From: Pelagibacterales bacterium SAG-MED05
GTDB taxonomy: Bacteria; Pseudomonadota; Alphaproteobacteria; Pelagibacterales; Pelagibacteraceae
Assembly (NCBI GenBank): GCA_014654415.1
Contig: JACWDC010000001.1
Coordinates: 62,001-126,000 of the forward strand
Direction of reading: 5' to 3'
Length of the DNA stretch: 64,000 nt
Shown here: positions 1 to 7,823 of the stretch, in pieces
Layout: every line of letters begins with the position of its first letter
Position numbering within the stretch: the first letter of the stretch is position 1
Notes under the pieces: generated by a model
Databases searched by the model: none
What the model saw: the letters and a program-made list of their open reading frames with translations, nothing else
What the model was told of the DNA's origin: nothing
Program-made: the position numbers and the translations under genes

Positions 1-385
1 CACCTCCAATATCATAATGATGTTCTACATTTTTTCTAGACTTCCCTGGTAAATTAAAGTTAGATAGGAACCTCCTTAGCTGATATATCCTTTTAGATAT
101 ATAGCTGGCTGAATTTACTTCTCTTCTTCCCAAATTTTTAACTAAATCCATTAAAAATTCTTTCAGTGATGCATTCTCAATAATGATTTCACCTCTCATA
201 TAAGCCTCGGGAAATTCTAACTCAGGATCTAAAACAAGTTTCCAAATAAGATTTTCTTTTAACAACTTAACAGTAACAGGATTATCTGTTCTTGGATTAC
301 CACAAATATATTTTTGGCCTTTGGAGTCAATAAGAATAATACCACCTTCTTTGTAAATGTTTGAAAATACTCTTGCTAATATCAT
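1..385 (-). CDS. cfa: cyclopropane-fatty-acyl-phospholipid synthase, N-terminal part (cut by window edge)
   Basis: The first 128 codons of a minus-strand gene run off the left edge. The reading frame opens at the ATG complementary to 383-385, two bases after the upstream DapA-like gene stops, so the two are probably co-transcribed. The protein lacks a signal peptide. Residues 121-127 read EHHYDIG, the hallmark that opens the SAM-binding domain of cyclopropane/mycolic-acid synthases (family form N-x-x-HYD-x-G). The preceding 100 residues match the small N-terminal domain these enzymes carry. The known family reaction transfers a methylene group from SAM to double bonds of membrane phospholipid acyl chains. 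The catalytic domain is outside the window, so activity and completeness cannot be judged. Confidence 0.82.
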   Translation of the reverse strand, partial: MILARVFSNIYKEGGIILIDSKGQKYICGNPRTDNPVTVKLLKENLIWKLVLDPELEFPEAYMRGEIIIENASLKEFLMDLVKNLGRREVNSASYISKRIYQLRRFLSNFNLPGKSRKNVEHHYDIGG

Positions 386-387
386 GC

Positions 388-1269
388 CTAGGCTGCTAAA
401 TTATTTTGAACTATAAATTTTAAATTATTTAATTTTTTAATTAAATCTTTTTTTTCTTCAGAATTCAAAAGAACCAAAGGAGGTAGCAAATTCTTAAAAT
501 CATCATCTTTTAAAGACATATAACTATGAAGAGCTGATATTAAATTATAGTTATCAAATACTTTTCTAACGGCAACTAATTTATCATTTTGTGTTTGTTC
601 TTTTTTTTTTTCAAAATCATCAAAAACTTTTCTAGCAAGTGGAGCGGTTACATTGCAAATCGCTGAAATTATTCCACTATTACCTAATTCTAAACCTTTT
701 AATAATTTTGTTTCAGAACCAGGAAAAATTAAAAAATTTGGAATTTTTAAACTTTCATAAAGATTATAACTTGAGTCTTTTACTCCAATAATATTGGAAA
801 AATCAGAAGCTAATTTTTTTATAAATTCTGGTTTAAACAAAAAGGAACTTAATTTTTCAAAATTATATAATATGATTTTTACTTTTGGCACTTTATTAAT
901 TATATCTTTATAAAAATTGTAAACTCCTGTTTCAGTATTAGATGAATAGTATGCTGGCGGCATTATTAACCAGGAATTAAATTCATATTCCATTCCATAT
1001 TTAATTAAATTAATAGTATCGTTTAAAGAATTGCAACCGGTGCCAAAAAAAAACTTTTTTCTTAACTTATGATTTGCTGCTTTCGAAATTAAACTTTTTT
1101 TGGAATTTAGATCAATTAATTGACTCTGACCTGTTGAACCAAAAAATATAGCTCCGTGTAATCCATTATTAATAGAGGATGCTGCGTGTGCAATTGTTGC
1201 GTCTACATTTAACGAACAATCTTCACGTAAAATGCTACAAGTAGCAGAATATACTCCTTTAGTTATCAT
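388..1269 (-). CDS. dihydrodipicolinate synthase/N-acetylneuraminate lyase superfamily protein
   Basis: A 293-residue class I aldolase-type TIM barrel. The Schiff-base lysine is Lys164 in the GVKDSS motif, the catalytic tyrosine is Tyr135 in ILYNF, and the substrate-loop motif is GSTGQS at 44-49 (DapA usually has GTTGE). The stretch after Tyr135 reads EKLSSF rather than the PxRTG segment that holds the arginine binding aspartate semialdehyde in true DapA. The fold and pyruvate chemistry are therefore well supported, but lysine biosynthesis is not. A 2-keto-sugar acid or sialic-acid-type lyase is more likely. The gene lies 2 bp upstream of cfa on the same strand and 47 bp from a divergent glycosyltransferase. 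The start at 1269 gives a normal N-terminus. Confidence 0.75.
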   Translation of the reverse strand: MITKGVYSATCSILREDCSLNVDATIAHAASSINNGLHGAIFFGSTGQSQLIDLNSKKSLISKAANHKLRKKFFFGTGCNSLNDTINLIKYGMEYEFNSWLIMPPAYYSSNTETGVYNFYKDIINKVPKVKIILYNFEKLSSFLFKPEFIKKLASDFSNIIGVKDSSYNLYESLKIPNFLIFPGSETKLLKGLELGNSGIISAICNVTAPLARKVFDDFEKKKEQTQNDKLVAVRKVFDNYNLISALHSYMSLKDDDFKNLLPPLVLLNSEEKKDLIKKLNNLKFIVQNNLAA

Positions 1270-1316
1270 AATCTTACCTAATTTATTCTATCTAAGTTAT
1301 ATAGTTAAAATCAAGT

Positions 1317-2240
1317 ATGAAAATTTTGTGTGTAAATACGAGAAAAGGAGTAGGAGATCAAGTTATCTTTATTCCTTATCTCCATTCTGTTTCAAAAAAA
1401 TATAAATCACCAGTTTCATTATTAGCCAAAGAAGATTCTAGAGCTAAAGAACTTCTTGAAGATGATAATCACTTAGATGAAATAATTACTCTAAAAAAAG
1501 AAATGGATGGTGTAAGAGGAATTTTTAAATTAACAAATGAATTGAAAAAAAGAAAATTTGATAAAATTTTTATTTTTAATTCCTCTTTCAGGTATAATTT
1601 AATTGCAAGACTAGCAGGTATCAAATCAATTTATCAATATCCTTTATTTAGAAGTAAAGATAATATCGTTCTTAGTGCAAAAATTTTTACTGAAGATATA
1701 ACTAATCAAGTTGTTTCAACTGAACCTAATCTAATAATTAAAAAAAGAGATAACAATTTAGATAAAAGCTTCAAATATATTTGTCTTGGAATAAGTGCTT
1801 CCGGCCCAACCAAAAGATGGAATATTAATAATTATATTAAATTAGCAGAAAAAATTAATAAAAAAATAAAATGTAAATTTTATATAGCAGGTGGAAAAAA
1901 CGATGTTGATCTTATAAATAAATTTAAGAATTCAGAAATAGGGAAAGACTCCCTTTCATTTGAAAAAATGAATATTAAAGAAACCATGCAGCATATTTCA
2001 AATTGTAATTTATATATAGGAAATGATACAGGTTGGGCACATATATCCGCAGCATTAAAAGTAAAAGCCCTTACAATTTTCTGTGACAGTCCTGTGGCTG
2101 CATATGGTTCTTATAGTTCAAAAATGATTACTATTGAACCTGAAGGAGTCGTAAAAGGTACAACTACACATGACACTCTTGGAAAAGATAAAATCTCATT
2201 TGATGAAGTTTACAATCAATCAATTCAAATGCTCAACTAA
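1317..2240 (+). CDS. glycosyltransferase family 9 (ADP-heptose:LPS heptosyltransferase-like)
   Basis: A 307-residue protein with the two-Rossmann GT-B layout of family 9. The N-terminus has the family form MKILxxNxRxGxGDQV followed by a helix over the donor pocket. The C-terminal half contains a YIGNDTGWAHISAAL segment (about residues 234-248), the GT9 nucleotide-sugar binding motif usually written GxDTGxxHxAAA. Known members add heptose or related sugars to the LPS core on the cytoplasmic face of the inner membrane. The actual donor here is unknown. The gene stands alone, divergent from the DapA-like lyase, and its stop overlaps the convergent J-domain gene by 8 bp. No other LPS gene is adjacent. 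Confidence 0.82.
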   Translation: MKILCVNTRKGVGDQVIFIPYLHSVSKKYKSPVSLLAKEDSRAKELLEDDNHLDEIITLKKEMDGVRGIFKLTNELKKRKFDKIFIFNSSFRYNLIARLAGIKSIYQYPLFRSKDNIVLSAKIFTEDITNQVVSTEPNLIIKKRDNNLDKSFKYICLGISASGPTKRWNINNYIKLAEKINKKIKCKFYIAGGKNDVDLINKFKNSEIGKDSLSFEKMNIKETMQHISNCNLYIGNDTGWAHISAALKVKALTIFCDSPVAAYGSYSSKMITIEPEGVVKGTTTHDTLGKDKISFDEVYNQSIQMLN

Positions 2241-2742
2241 AGTCAGTTTTGATTATTTTATCAGCTGCTTGATTTACAAGTTTACTCAATTCTTCAGTTT
2301 TTACATCTGTATTCTTGTCTGGATGAATTTTCTGCTGTAATTTTTTTGCTACTTTTAATACTTCTTCTTTAGAACATCCTTTTTTTAATCCTAATAACTT
2401 GTAAGCCTCATTAATTGATACACTTGTTGACCCTTGAGGTTTATTAAACTGCCCTTGGGAAAATCTACCTGAATTTTTTAAAAATTGAATCAATCTCCAT
2501 AATTGAAACATTTGCAAAGCTGTAAAGCCTTTAATTTTCAAACCGCTTAAAAGTACAAATAAAAAAGGCAAGGAAAATAAAAACTTTCCGCCTAAAGTAA
2601 ATAAAGCTGCGAGAATTAAAGATAAATATACTGCAATTTTTTTAAGAGTAAGAGCAATTTTTTTTGAACTTGCCCTAGCAAAGGCATTCAATAAAAGATA
2701 AATAATGACAAAAATGATAGTTCCAATCAAAATCAAATTCAT
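2233..2742 (-). CDS. membrane-anchored J-domain (DnaJ-like) protein
   Basis: The protein has hydrophobic segments at the N-terminus, at about residues 45-70 of the longer reading frame and again before residue 90. It ends in a J-domain of about 60 residues with the HPD tripeptide (IHPDKN). A C-terminal J-domain behind membrane segments resembles the Tim14/Pam18 or DjlC-like arrangement, so it probably recruits DnaK to the inner membrane. I place the start at the second methionine (MNLILIG, complement of 2740-2742). The upstream Met (complement of 2755-2757) would overlap the divergent ptrB start codon by 2 bp and adds only a short hydrophilic stub. The end overlaps the convergent glycosyltransferase by 8 bp. 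Confidence 0.75.
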   Translation of the reverse strand: MNLILIGTIIFVIIYLLLNAFARASSKKIALTLKKIAVYLSLILAALFTLGGKFLFSLPFLFVLLSGLKIKGFTALQMFQLWRLIQFLKNSGRFSQGQFNKPQGSTSVSINEAYKLLGLKKGCSKEEVLKVAKKLQQKIHPDKNTDVKTEELSKLVNQAADKIIKTDFS

Positions 2743-2755
2743 ATAACTTTTTACC

Positions 2756-4840
2756 ATGAAAACTCCTAAATTGAAAAAAATAGAATCTGTAAAAAAACAT
2801 CATGGTATATCAATTGAAGATGATTATGCTTGGGTAGATCAACCTAATATTTTAGAAGTTTTAAAAGATCCAAGTAAGTTATTACCAGACGTAAGAAGTT
2901 ATATTGAAGAGAACAACTTTATTACAAAAGATTATTTTAAAGATGTAAAAAATTTACAAAAAAAAATTTTTAATGAAATTAAATCTAAAATAAAATTAGA
3001 TGATACTTCTTTAAAATTTAAAGACAAAAAATATTATTACTGGTCTAAAACTGAAGCTAAAGGAAATTATGGAAAAAATATAAGACAGCTTATAGATGCT
3101 TCTAAACCTGAAGAGATTTATTTTGATGGTGATCTTGAAAAGAAGAAAAGTGGATCTGAATATTTTGGTTTAGGAAGCATAAGTGTTTCTCATTGTGATA
3201 AATTTATGGCTTATTCTTTAGACCTCAAAGGATCCGAATACTTTACAATTTATCTTAGAGATCTTAATACCAACAAAAATGAAAAGGATATCATAGAAAA
3301 TACTAGTGGTAGTATAACTTGGTCCTTAGACAGTAAAAGTTTTTTTTATTCAAAATTAGATAAATTTCATAGACCTAGGCAGATTTATAAACATGAAGTT
3401 GGAACATCAGTAAATAATGATAAGTTAATATTTGAAGAAAAAGATGAAACTTTTACTTGTGGTATAAGTTTAACCTCAGATGAAAAATTTTTTATTATTT
3501 CCTCTTCAGACCATATTACTTCAGAGGAATATTTTTTTCCATCAGATACAAAATCTATCAAGCCAGTTCTATTCAGGAAAAGAGAAAAAGATGTTCGTTA
3601 CTCAATAGACTCCTGGAAAGAGTATTTTTATATCCAAACAAATAAAAACGCGAGAGATTATAAAATTCTTAAATGTAAAATAGATGATATTAAAGAACTA
3701 GAGGAATTTATTCCTTCAAAAAAAGAGACAATTATTGGATCTTTGGAATTTTTGGATGATTTTATTATTCGAGGTGAAAAAACAGATGCTATACCTAAAC
3801 TTTTTGTAAGAAATATTAAAACTAATGAAGAAGAGGAAATAAAAATTTCAGATGAAGCAATAGGTTGTCCTGCGGCTTCTTTAATGCAAAAAAATAGAAA
3901 CACTTCTAAAATTAGAGTTGGTTGGGAAAGTATGAAAACTCCTGGTAAAATTTATGAATATAATATTTTAACAAAGGAGAAAAAACTTGTTAAAGAAACC
4001 GAAATACCTTCAGGCCATGATCCAGATAGATATATTGTTGAGCGAATAAAAGCTAAGTCTCATGATGGTAGAATGATTCCAATTAGCTTAGTGCGGCTAA
4101 AGAATTCTAAACAAAATGGAAAATCAAAAATCTTACTTTATGCTTATGGAGCTTATAAACATAGCATCTCTCCATCATTTAGTGTTTCTAGATTTTGTTT
4201 AGTAGATCGAGGAATAACTTTTGCAATTGCACATGTTAGAGGAGGTGGAGATCTTGGAGATGTCTGGCATGAAGAAGGAAAAAAGAAATTAAAAAAAAAT
4301 AGCTTCTTTGATTATATTGCATGCGCTAAACATTTGATTGATCACAGATATACTTACAAAGGAGGAATTTGTTTCTATGGTGGATCAGCTGGCGGGTTAA
4401 CTGGCGGAGCGCTGGCTAACATGGCGCCTGAATTATTTTTCTCGATGCTTCTCCTTGTGCCTTTTGTTGACACTATGACTACTATGCTAAATGAAAAACT
4501 GCCGCTTACTCCTGCTGAATGGGAGCTATGGGGAAACCCAATTGAAAGCAAAGAATACTTTGAATATATTTATTCATACTCTCCATATAATAATCTTGAT
4601 AATAAATCTTACCCTTCAATGCTTATTACTACTTCTCTGTTTGATAATCGTGTCTTATACAGTGAGCCAGTAAAATATATTGCCAAGCTAAGAGATGTTA
4701 AAAATGATAATAATACCCAATTATTAAAGTGCAAGATGGAGGCTGCAGGTCATGGTGGAATGAGTGGTAGAGACAATGCCATCACGGAGCTGGCAGAAGA
4801 ATATAGTTTTATTTTAAAAACTGCCAAAATTTCTGATTGA
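2756..4840 (+). CDS. ptrB: oligopeptidase B (S9A prolyl oligopeptidase family)
   Basis: A 694-residue cytoplasmic serine peptidase, the usual length for PtrB. An N-terminal beta-propeller (about 70-410) is followed by an alpha/beta-hydrolase domain. The catalytic triad is visible: Ser544 in YGGSAGG, Asp630 in TSLFDNRV, and His666 in AAGHGG. The N-terminal DDYAW segment near residue 23 is also typical. Family members cleave short peptides after Arg or Lys and cannot act on folded proteins, so peptide turnover is the likely role. The start codon overlaps the upstream-most possible start of the divergent J-domain gene, leaving almost no room for a promoter. The convergent lipoprotein gene begins 6 bp after the stop. 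Confidence 0.92.
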   Translation: MKTPKLKKIESVKKHHGISIEDDYAWVDQPNILEVLKDPSKLLPDVRSYIEENNFITKDYFKDVKNLQKKIFNEIKSKIKLDDTSLKFKDKKYYYWSKTEAKGNYGKNIRQLIDASKPEEIYFDGDLEKKKSGSEYFGLGSISVSHCDKFMAYSLDLKGSEYFTIYLRDLNTNKNEKDIIENTSGSITWSLDSKSFFYSKLDKFHRPRQIYKHEVGTSVNNDKLIFEEKDETFTCGISLTSDEKFFIISSSDHITSEEYFFPSDTKSIKPVLFRKREKDVRYSIDSWKEYFYIQTNKNARDYKILKCKIDDIKELEEFIPSKKETIIGSLEFLDDFIIRGEKTDAIPKLFVRNIKTNEEEEIKISDEAIGCPAASLMQKNRNTSKIRVGWESMKTPGKIYEYNILTKEKKLVKETEIPSGHDPDRYIVERIKAKSHDGRMIPISLVRLKNSKQNGKSKILLYAYGAYKHSISPSFSVSRFCLVDRGITFAIAHVRGGGDLGDVWHEEGKKKLKKNSFFDYIACAKHLIDHRYTYKGGICFYGGSAGGLTGGALANMAPELFFSMLLLVPFVDTMTTMLNEKLPLTPAEWELWGNPIESKEYFEYIYSYSPYNNLDNKSYPSMLITTSLFDNRVLYSEPVKYIAKLRDVKNDNNTQLLKCKMEAAGHGGMSGRDNAITELAEEYSFILKTAKISD

Positions 4841-4846
4841 CAAACT

Positions 4847-5170
4847 TTAAAAGCAATTCTTGCTGGAGAAGCCTATTACCATATTATTAGGATTCACTTC
4901 AAATTTTCGTACGCAAGTAATATTATATTTTTTTGAAGAATAAATGTAATATCTATTTCTTGTTTCTAAAAACTCTATTTTTTCTGGTTGTCCATAAACA
5001 ATTTTAAGCTCTGATTCTGGTTTATTTAACCACTTGCTTAATTCTTTTTCCTCTTCAAGAGTTTTTTCGTCTATTTTTTTGGAAACAGATTGACAGGAAG
5101 TAAGAAGCATCAAAAAACTTAACATAATAAAAAAAACAAATTTAAATTTAGACATAAAGGTCATTTTCAT
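4847..5170 (-). CDS. small predicted lipoprotein, function unknown
   Basis: A 107-residue protein with a hydrophobic signal sequence and a lipobox LLTSC at about residues 22-26, so it should be lipid-anchored in an envelope membrane. The mature part is charged and ends in a small domain with two cysteines (ITCVRKF and the terminal SKNCF) that could form a disulfide. I do not recognise the family. The middle, ESELKIVYGQPEK followed by beta-rich sequence, is faintly like SmpA/OmlA-type small lipoproteins. Three in-frame Mets lie within the first six residues. An AGG six bases before the first favours that start. It faces ptrB tail-to-tail. Confidence 0.6.
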   Translation of the reverse strand: MKMTFMSKFKFVFFIMLSFLMLLTSCQSVSKKIDEKTLEEEKELSKWLNKPESELKIVYGQPEKIEFLETRNRYYIYSSKKYNITCVRKFEVNPNNMVIGFSSKNCF

Positions 5171-5278
5171 TTTATACCTAAAACTTATAAACAGAAATAT
5201 TACCTGTAGGTTGTAAAATGTCTTAAAATCTAACTTTTAAAGGATTTTTTCATCGAATCGGAGTAATTAACATTAAAC

Positions 5279-5283
5279 GGAGG
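5279..5283 (+). promoter_or_regulatory. strong Shine-Dalgarno of the purine permease
   Basis: GGAGG lies 9 bases before the ATG at 5293 and is one of the few consensus ribosome-binding sites in the window. It places the permease start at 5293 or 5296 and rules out the upstream in-frame TTG at 5284, which directly abuts it. Confidence 0.75.
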
Positions 5284-5292
5284 TTGAATTTT

Positions 5293-6603
5293 ATGATGAA
5301 TAAATATTTTGAGTATAGAAAGCATAAAACAAATTTTAAAACTGAAGTAATTGCTGGGGTAACTACATTTCTTACTATGGCATATATTATGTTTTTAAAT
5401 CCTTTTATTCTTTCTGGAGAATTTGCAGGACCCGAAAAAGGTTTTTTTGACTTTGGCGCGGTGTTTACTGCAACAATAGTGGCAACTGCAATTGCTTGTT
5501 TTATAATGGCATTTTATGGCAAGACTTGGCCGGTAGGTCTGGCGCCTGGAATGGGAATCAATGCATTTGTTGCATTTGGAGTAGTTGGAGGTATGGGTTA
5601 TACGCCTCAGGCCGCTCTTGGTGCAGTTTTAGTTGCTGGTGTATTGTTTTTAATTATTTCTTTAACGCCAATTAGAGCATGGTTAATCAATTCAATTCCT
5701 AGAAGTTTAAAACTTGGAATAGGTGCTGGTATTGGATTGTTCTTAGCAATTATTGGGTTGGAGATTATGGGAGTTGTTGGAGATCACCCTGTAACATTGG
5801 TTACTATCGGAGATATTAAAAATCCTTTAGTGCTTCTAGGATGCCTAGCATTTGTAGTAATGGTTGTTCTAGAAAAAATGAAAGTAAAAGGTAACATAAT
5901 AATAGGTATTCTTGTTTTTAGTGTTATTGCTTGGGCAACAGGATTAGCTAAGTTCAATGGTGTAGTAGGATCTATTCCACCAATGACTTATCTTTTTGAT
6001 TTTGACCTAAAGGCTGCTCTAACAGCAAGTATGTCTACTGTAGTATTTACTTTATTATTTATCGACTTTTTTGATACTGCTGGAACATTAACTTCAGTTG
6101 CAAATGTTGCGGGCAAAGTAGATAAAAAAGGTAAAGTTCAAGATATCAATAAAGCAATGCTCTCTGATAGTGTTGGAACAGTTGCAGGTGCTGTCATGGG
6201 AACTACAACAGTAACTAGTTATGTTGAGTCTGGTGCTGGAGTTAAAGCAGGCGGTAGGACTGGGATGACTTCTTTAGTCATAGGAGTTTTATTTTTAGCT
6301 TGTTTATTTTTTGCTCCTTTAGCAACTAGCTTGCCAAAAGAAATTGATGGCGCAGCATTGGTATACGTCGCTGTTCTTTTCGTTAGAAATATCACTGACA
6401 TTGAATGGGACGATATATCTGAGTCTGCTCCTGCGGTTTTAGCTATGATTACTATGCCGCTTACCTACAGCATTTCGAATGGGATTGCTTTAGCATTTAT
6501 TGCATATGCATTAATTAAACTACTCACTGGAAAATTTTCAAAAACTTCTCCAGCTATTTGGGTTATTGCAGCCTTAAGTGTGTTAAGTTTTTATGTAGCT
6601 TAA
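5293..6603 (+). CDS. NCS2-family purine permease (AzgA/PbuG-like, adenine/guanine/hypoxanthine)
   Basis: A 436-residue polytopic membrane protein with about 12-14 hydrophobic segments. The N-terminus TNFKTEVIAGVTTFLTMAYI and the later FIDFFDTAGTL and TTTVTSYVESGAG motifs are diagnostic of the AzgA/PbuG branch of the NCS2 nucleobase:proton symporters, as opposed to the UraA/UapA branch. Import of hypoxanthine, guanine or adenine is the likely role. The convergent neighbour is a xanthine/guanine-type phosphoribosyltransferase, which would trap the imported base as a nucleotide. The start is set by a GGAGG site. The gene ends in a shared bidirectional terminator. A leader of about 120 bp precedes it. 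Confidence 0.88.
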   Translation: MMNKYFEYRKHKTNFKTEVIAGVTTFLTMAYIMFLNPFILSGEFAGPEKGFFDFGAVFTATIVATAIACFIMAFYGKTWPVGLAPGMGINAFVAFGVVGGMGYTPQAALGAVLVAGVLFLIISLTPIRAWLINSIPRSLKLGIGAGIGLFLAIIGLEIMGVVGDHPVTLVTIGDIKNPLVLLGCLAFVVMVVLEKMKVKGNIIIGILVFSVIAWATGLAKFNGVVGSIPPMTYLFDFDLKAALTASMSTVVFTLLFIDFFDTAGTLTSVANVAGKVDKKGKVQDINKAMLSDSVGTVAGAVMGTTTVTSYVESGAGVKAGGRTGMTSLVIGVLFLACLFFAPLATSLPKEIDGAALVYVAVLFVRNITDIEWDDISESAPAVLAMITMPLTYSISNGIALAFIAYALIKLLTGKFSKTSPAIWVIAALSVLSFYVA

Positions 6604-6610
6604 AAAATTC

Positions 6611-6640
6611 AAGGGCCGGCAGAAGCTGGCCCTTATTTTT
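6611..6640. terminator. bidirectional intrinsic terminator between permease and phosphoribosyltransferase
   Basis: A 10-bp GC-rich stem (6611-6620 with 6625-6634, one G-U pair) with an AGAA tetraloop is followed by a T-run on the plus strand. A matching A-run on the left side gives a T-run for minus-strand transcripts. It is the clearest rho-independent terminator here, and it overlaps the stop codon of the minus-strand gene. Confidence 0.9.
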
Positions 6641-7157
6641 TGTGTTCCTTAATTAAATCTTCTATTCTTACCTCTTCATAACGCTCAAAAGGTTGGACAA
6701 TCCATGGATTGCTATTTAATTTTTGAGCACAAAAATCCGGTTCAAAAGTAGAATCTTTCTTTTTCCAAAGAACAGCTGTTTTGATATTCTTAATATTTCC
6801 TTTTAAAGGAGGATAGTTTTTTAGCCACTGAATACTTTTATTCAAAGTTACTCCGGTGTCAGACAAATCATCACATAAAAGAATATTTCCCTTCATGTCT
6901 TGAACAGTTGAGCTCATCTCTCGAGAAAATACTAGCTCCCCTTGTTGATCCTCTATTCCTTTGCCAGAGTAAGACTCTACTGCAAGATAAGCACATTTTA
7001 ATTTAAAAATTCTGCTAAGAACATCTATAATAGGAGCTCCTCCTCTCATAATTCCAATCAATATATCTGGCTTGAATCCACTTTCATGAATTTGAACTGC
7101 TAATTTTTCTGTAGTTAGATTATATTCTTTCCAGTCTATAATAAGTTTCTCAGCCAT
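6633..7157 (-). CDS. purine phosphoribosyltransferase (xanthine/guanine type)
   Basis: A 174-residue type I phosphoribosyltransferase. The PRPP-binding loop LLCDDLSDTGVT spans residues 93-104, and an upstream IGIMRGGAPI segment at 34-43 forms the pyrophosphate loop. The C-terminal hood contains PWIVQPFE, as in Gpt/XPRT-like salvage enzymes. The expected reaction is base plus PRPP giving a nucleoside monophosphate in the cytoplasm. The purine permease faces it across a common terminator, which supports purine over pyrimidine salvage. Xanthine, guanine or hypoxanthine cannot be told apart from sequence reading. Confidence 0.82.
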   Translation of the reverse strand: MAEKLIIDWKEYNLTTEKLAVQIHESGFKPDILIGIMRGGAPIIDVLSRIFKLKCAYLAVESYSGKGIEDQQGELVFSREMSSTVQDMKGNILLCDDLSDTGVTLNKSIQWLKNYPPLKGNIKNIKTAVLWKKKDSTFEPDFCAQKLNSNPWIVQPFERYEEVRIEDLIKEHKK

Positions 7158-7196
7158 AGAAAAAACTAAATTATTTTAATGCGGTTGTAAAGATAT

Positions 7197-7823
7197 CTAG
7201 TATTGTATGGGTTCATTATCTATAGATCTCCATAAATACCACGTCGCAACAGAACAATATGGTGTAAATTTTTTATAAAGCTTATTTAAAAAATTTTTTG
7301 GTGGGAAATATTTCTTATTATAATTATTTGAAATGGCTCTAAGTAATCCGATGTCTTGAAGAGGCCAAATATTCGAACGATTAAAAGTAAAAAGCAAAAT
7401 CATCTCTGCTGACCATCTACCAATTTGTCTCAAGTTCGATAAATATTCTATTGCTTCTTCATCGGTCATTTTTTTTATCAAACTAGGCTTAAAAGTTTTA
7501 TTTAGAATCTTCTTAGCCAAATCCTTTATGCCTTTAACTTTTTGTCTGCTAAGACCACATTTTTTTAAACTACTAGATGATAATTTATTTACTACTTTAG
7601 CATTAATTTTATTATTACACTTTTTTTTGAATTTTAAGAAAACTGAGTTAGCGGCTGCTACACTAATTTGTTGTCCTATTATACTTTTACAAAGGGAGAA
7701 AAAAACATCATTTCGAGTTATTAAATTTCCATCTTTGTAGTTAAAAATAAGTTTTCTTAAAACTTTATCTCTTTTAGCTAAAATTTTTTTCGCTTTAGTC
7801 CAATATTTTGGAGCCTTACTCAT
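7197..7823 (-). CDS. alkA: DNA-3-methyladenine glycosylase II-like HhH-GPD protein
   Basis: A 208-residue base-excision glycosylase. The IGQQIS motif (49-54), the helix-hairpin-helix LRQIGRWSAEM (131-141) and the catalytic aspartate Asp157 (WPLQDIGL) match the AlkA/MPG-II branch of HhH-GPD proteins. There is no C-terminal iron-sulfur cluster, which separates it from Nth/MutY. It is shorter than E. coli AlkA because it lacks the N-terminal TBP-like domain, a common compact form. The predicted role is removal of alkylated purines. Its start overlaps the stop of the upstream transporter gene by 4 bp, suggesting co-transcription. Confidence 0.85.
   Translation of the reverse strand: MSKAPKYWTKAKKILAKRDKVLRKLIFNYKDGNLITRNDVFFSLCKSIIGQQISVAAANSVFLKFKKKCNNKINAKVVNKLSSSSLKKCGLSRQKVKGIKDLAKKILNKTFKPSLIKKMTDEEAIEYLSNLRQIGRWSAEMILLFTFNRSNIWPLQDIGLLRAISNNYNKKYFPPKNFLNKLYKKFTPYCSVATWYLWRSIDNEPIQY

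Noticed and set aside
5171-5292. Guanine-type purine riboswitch before the purine permease
   Set aside because: I searched by eye for the conserved joining segments and the pyrimidine that contacts the ligand and did not find them. Only a long leader and a strong ribosome-binding site are supported.
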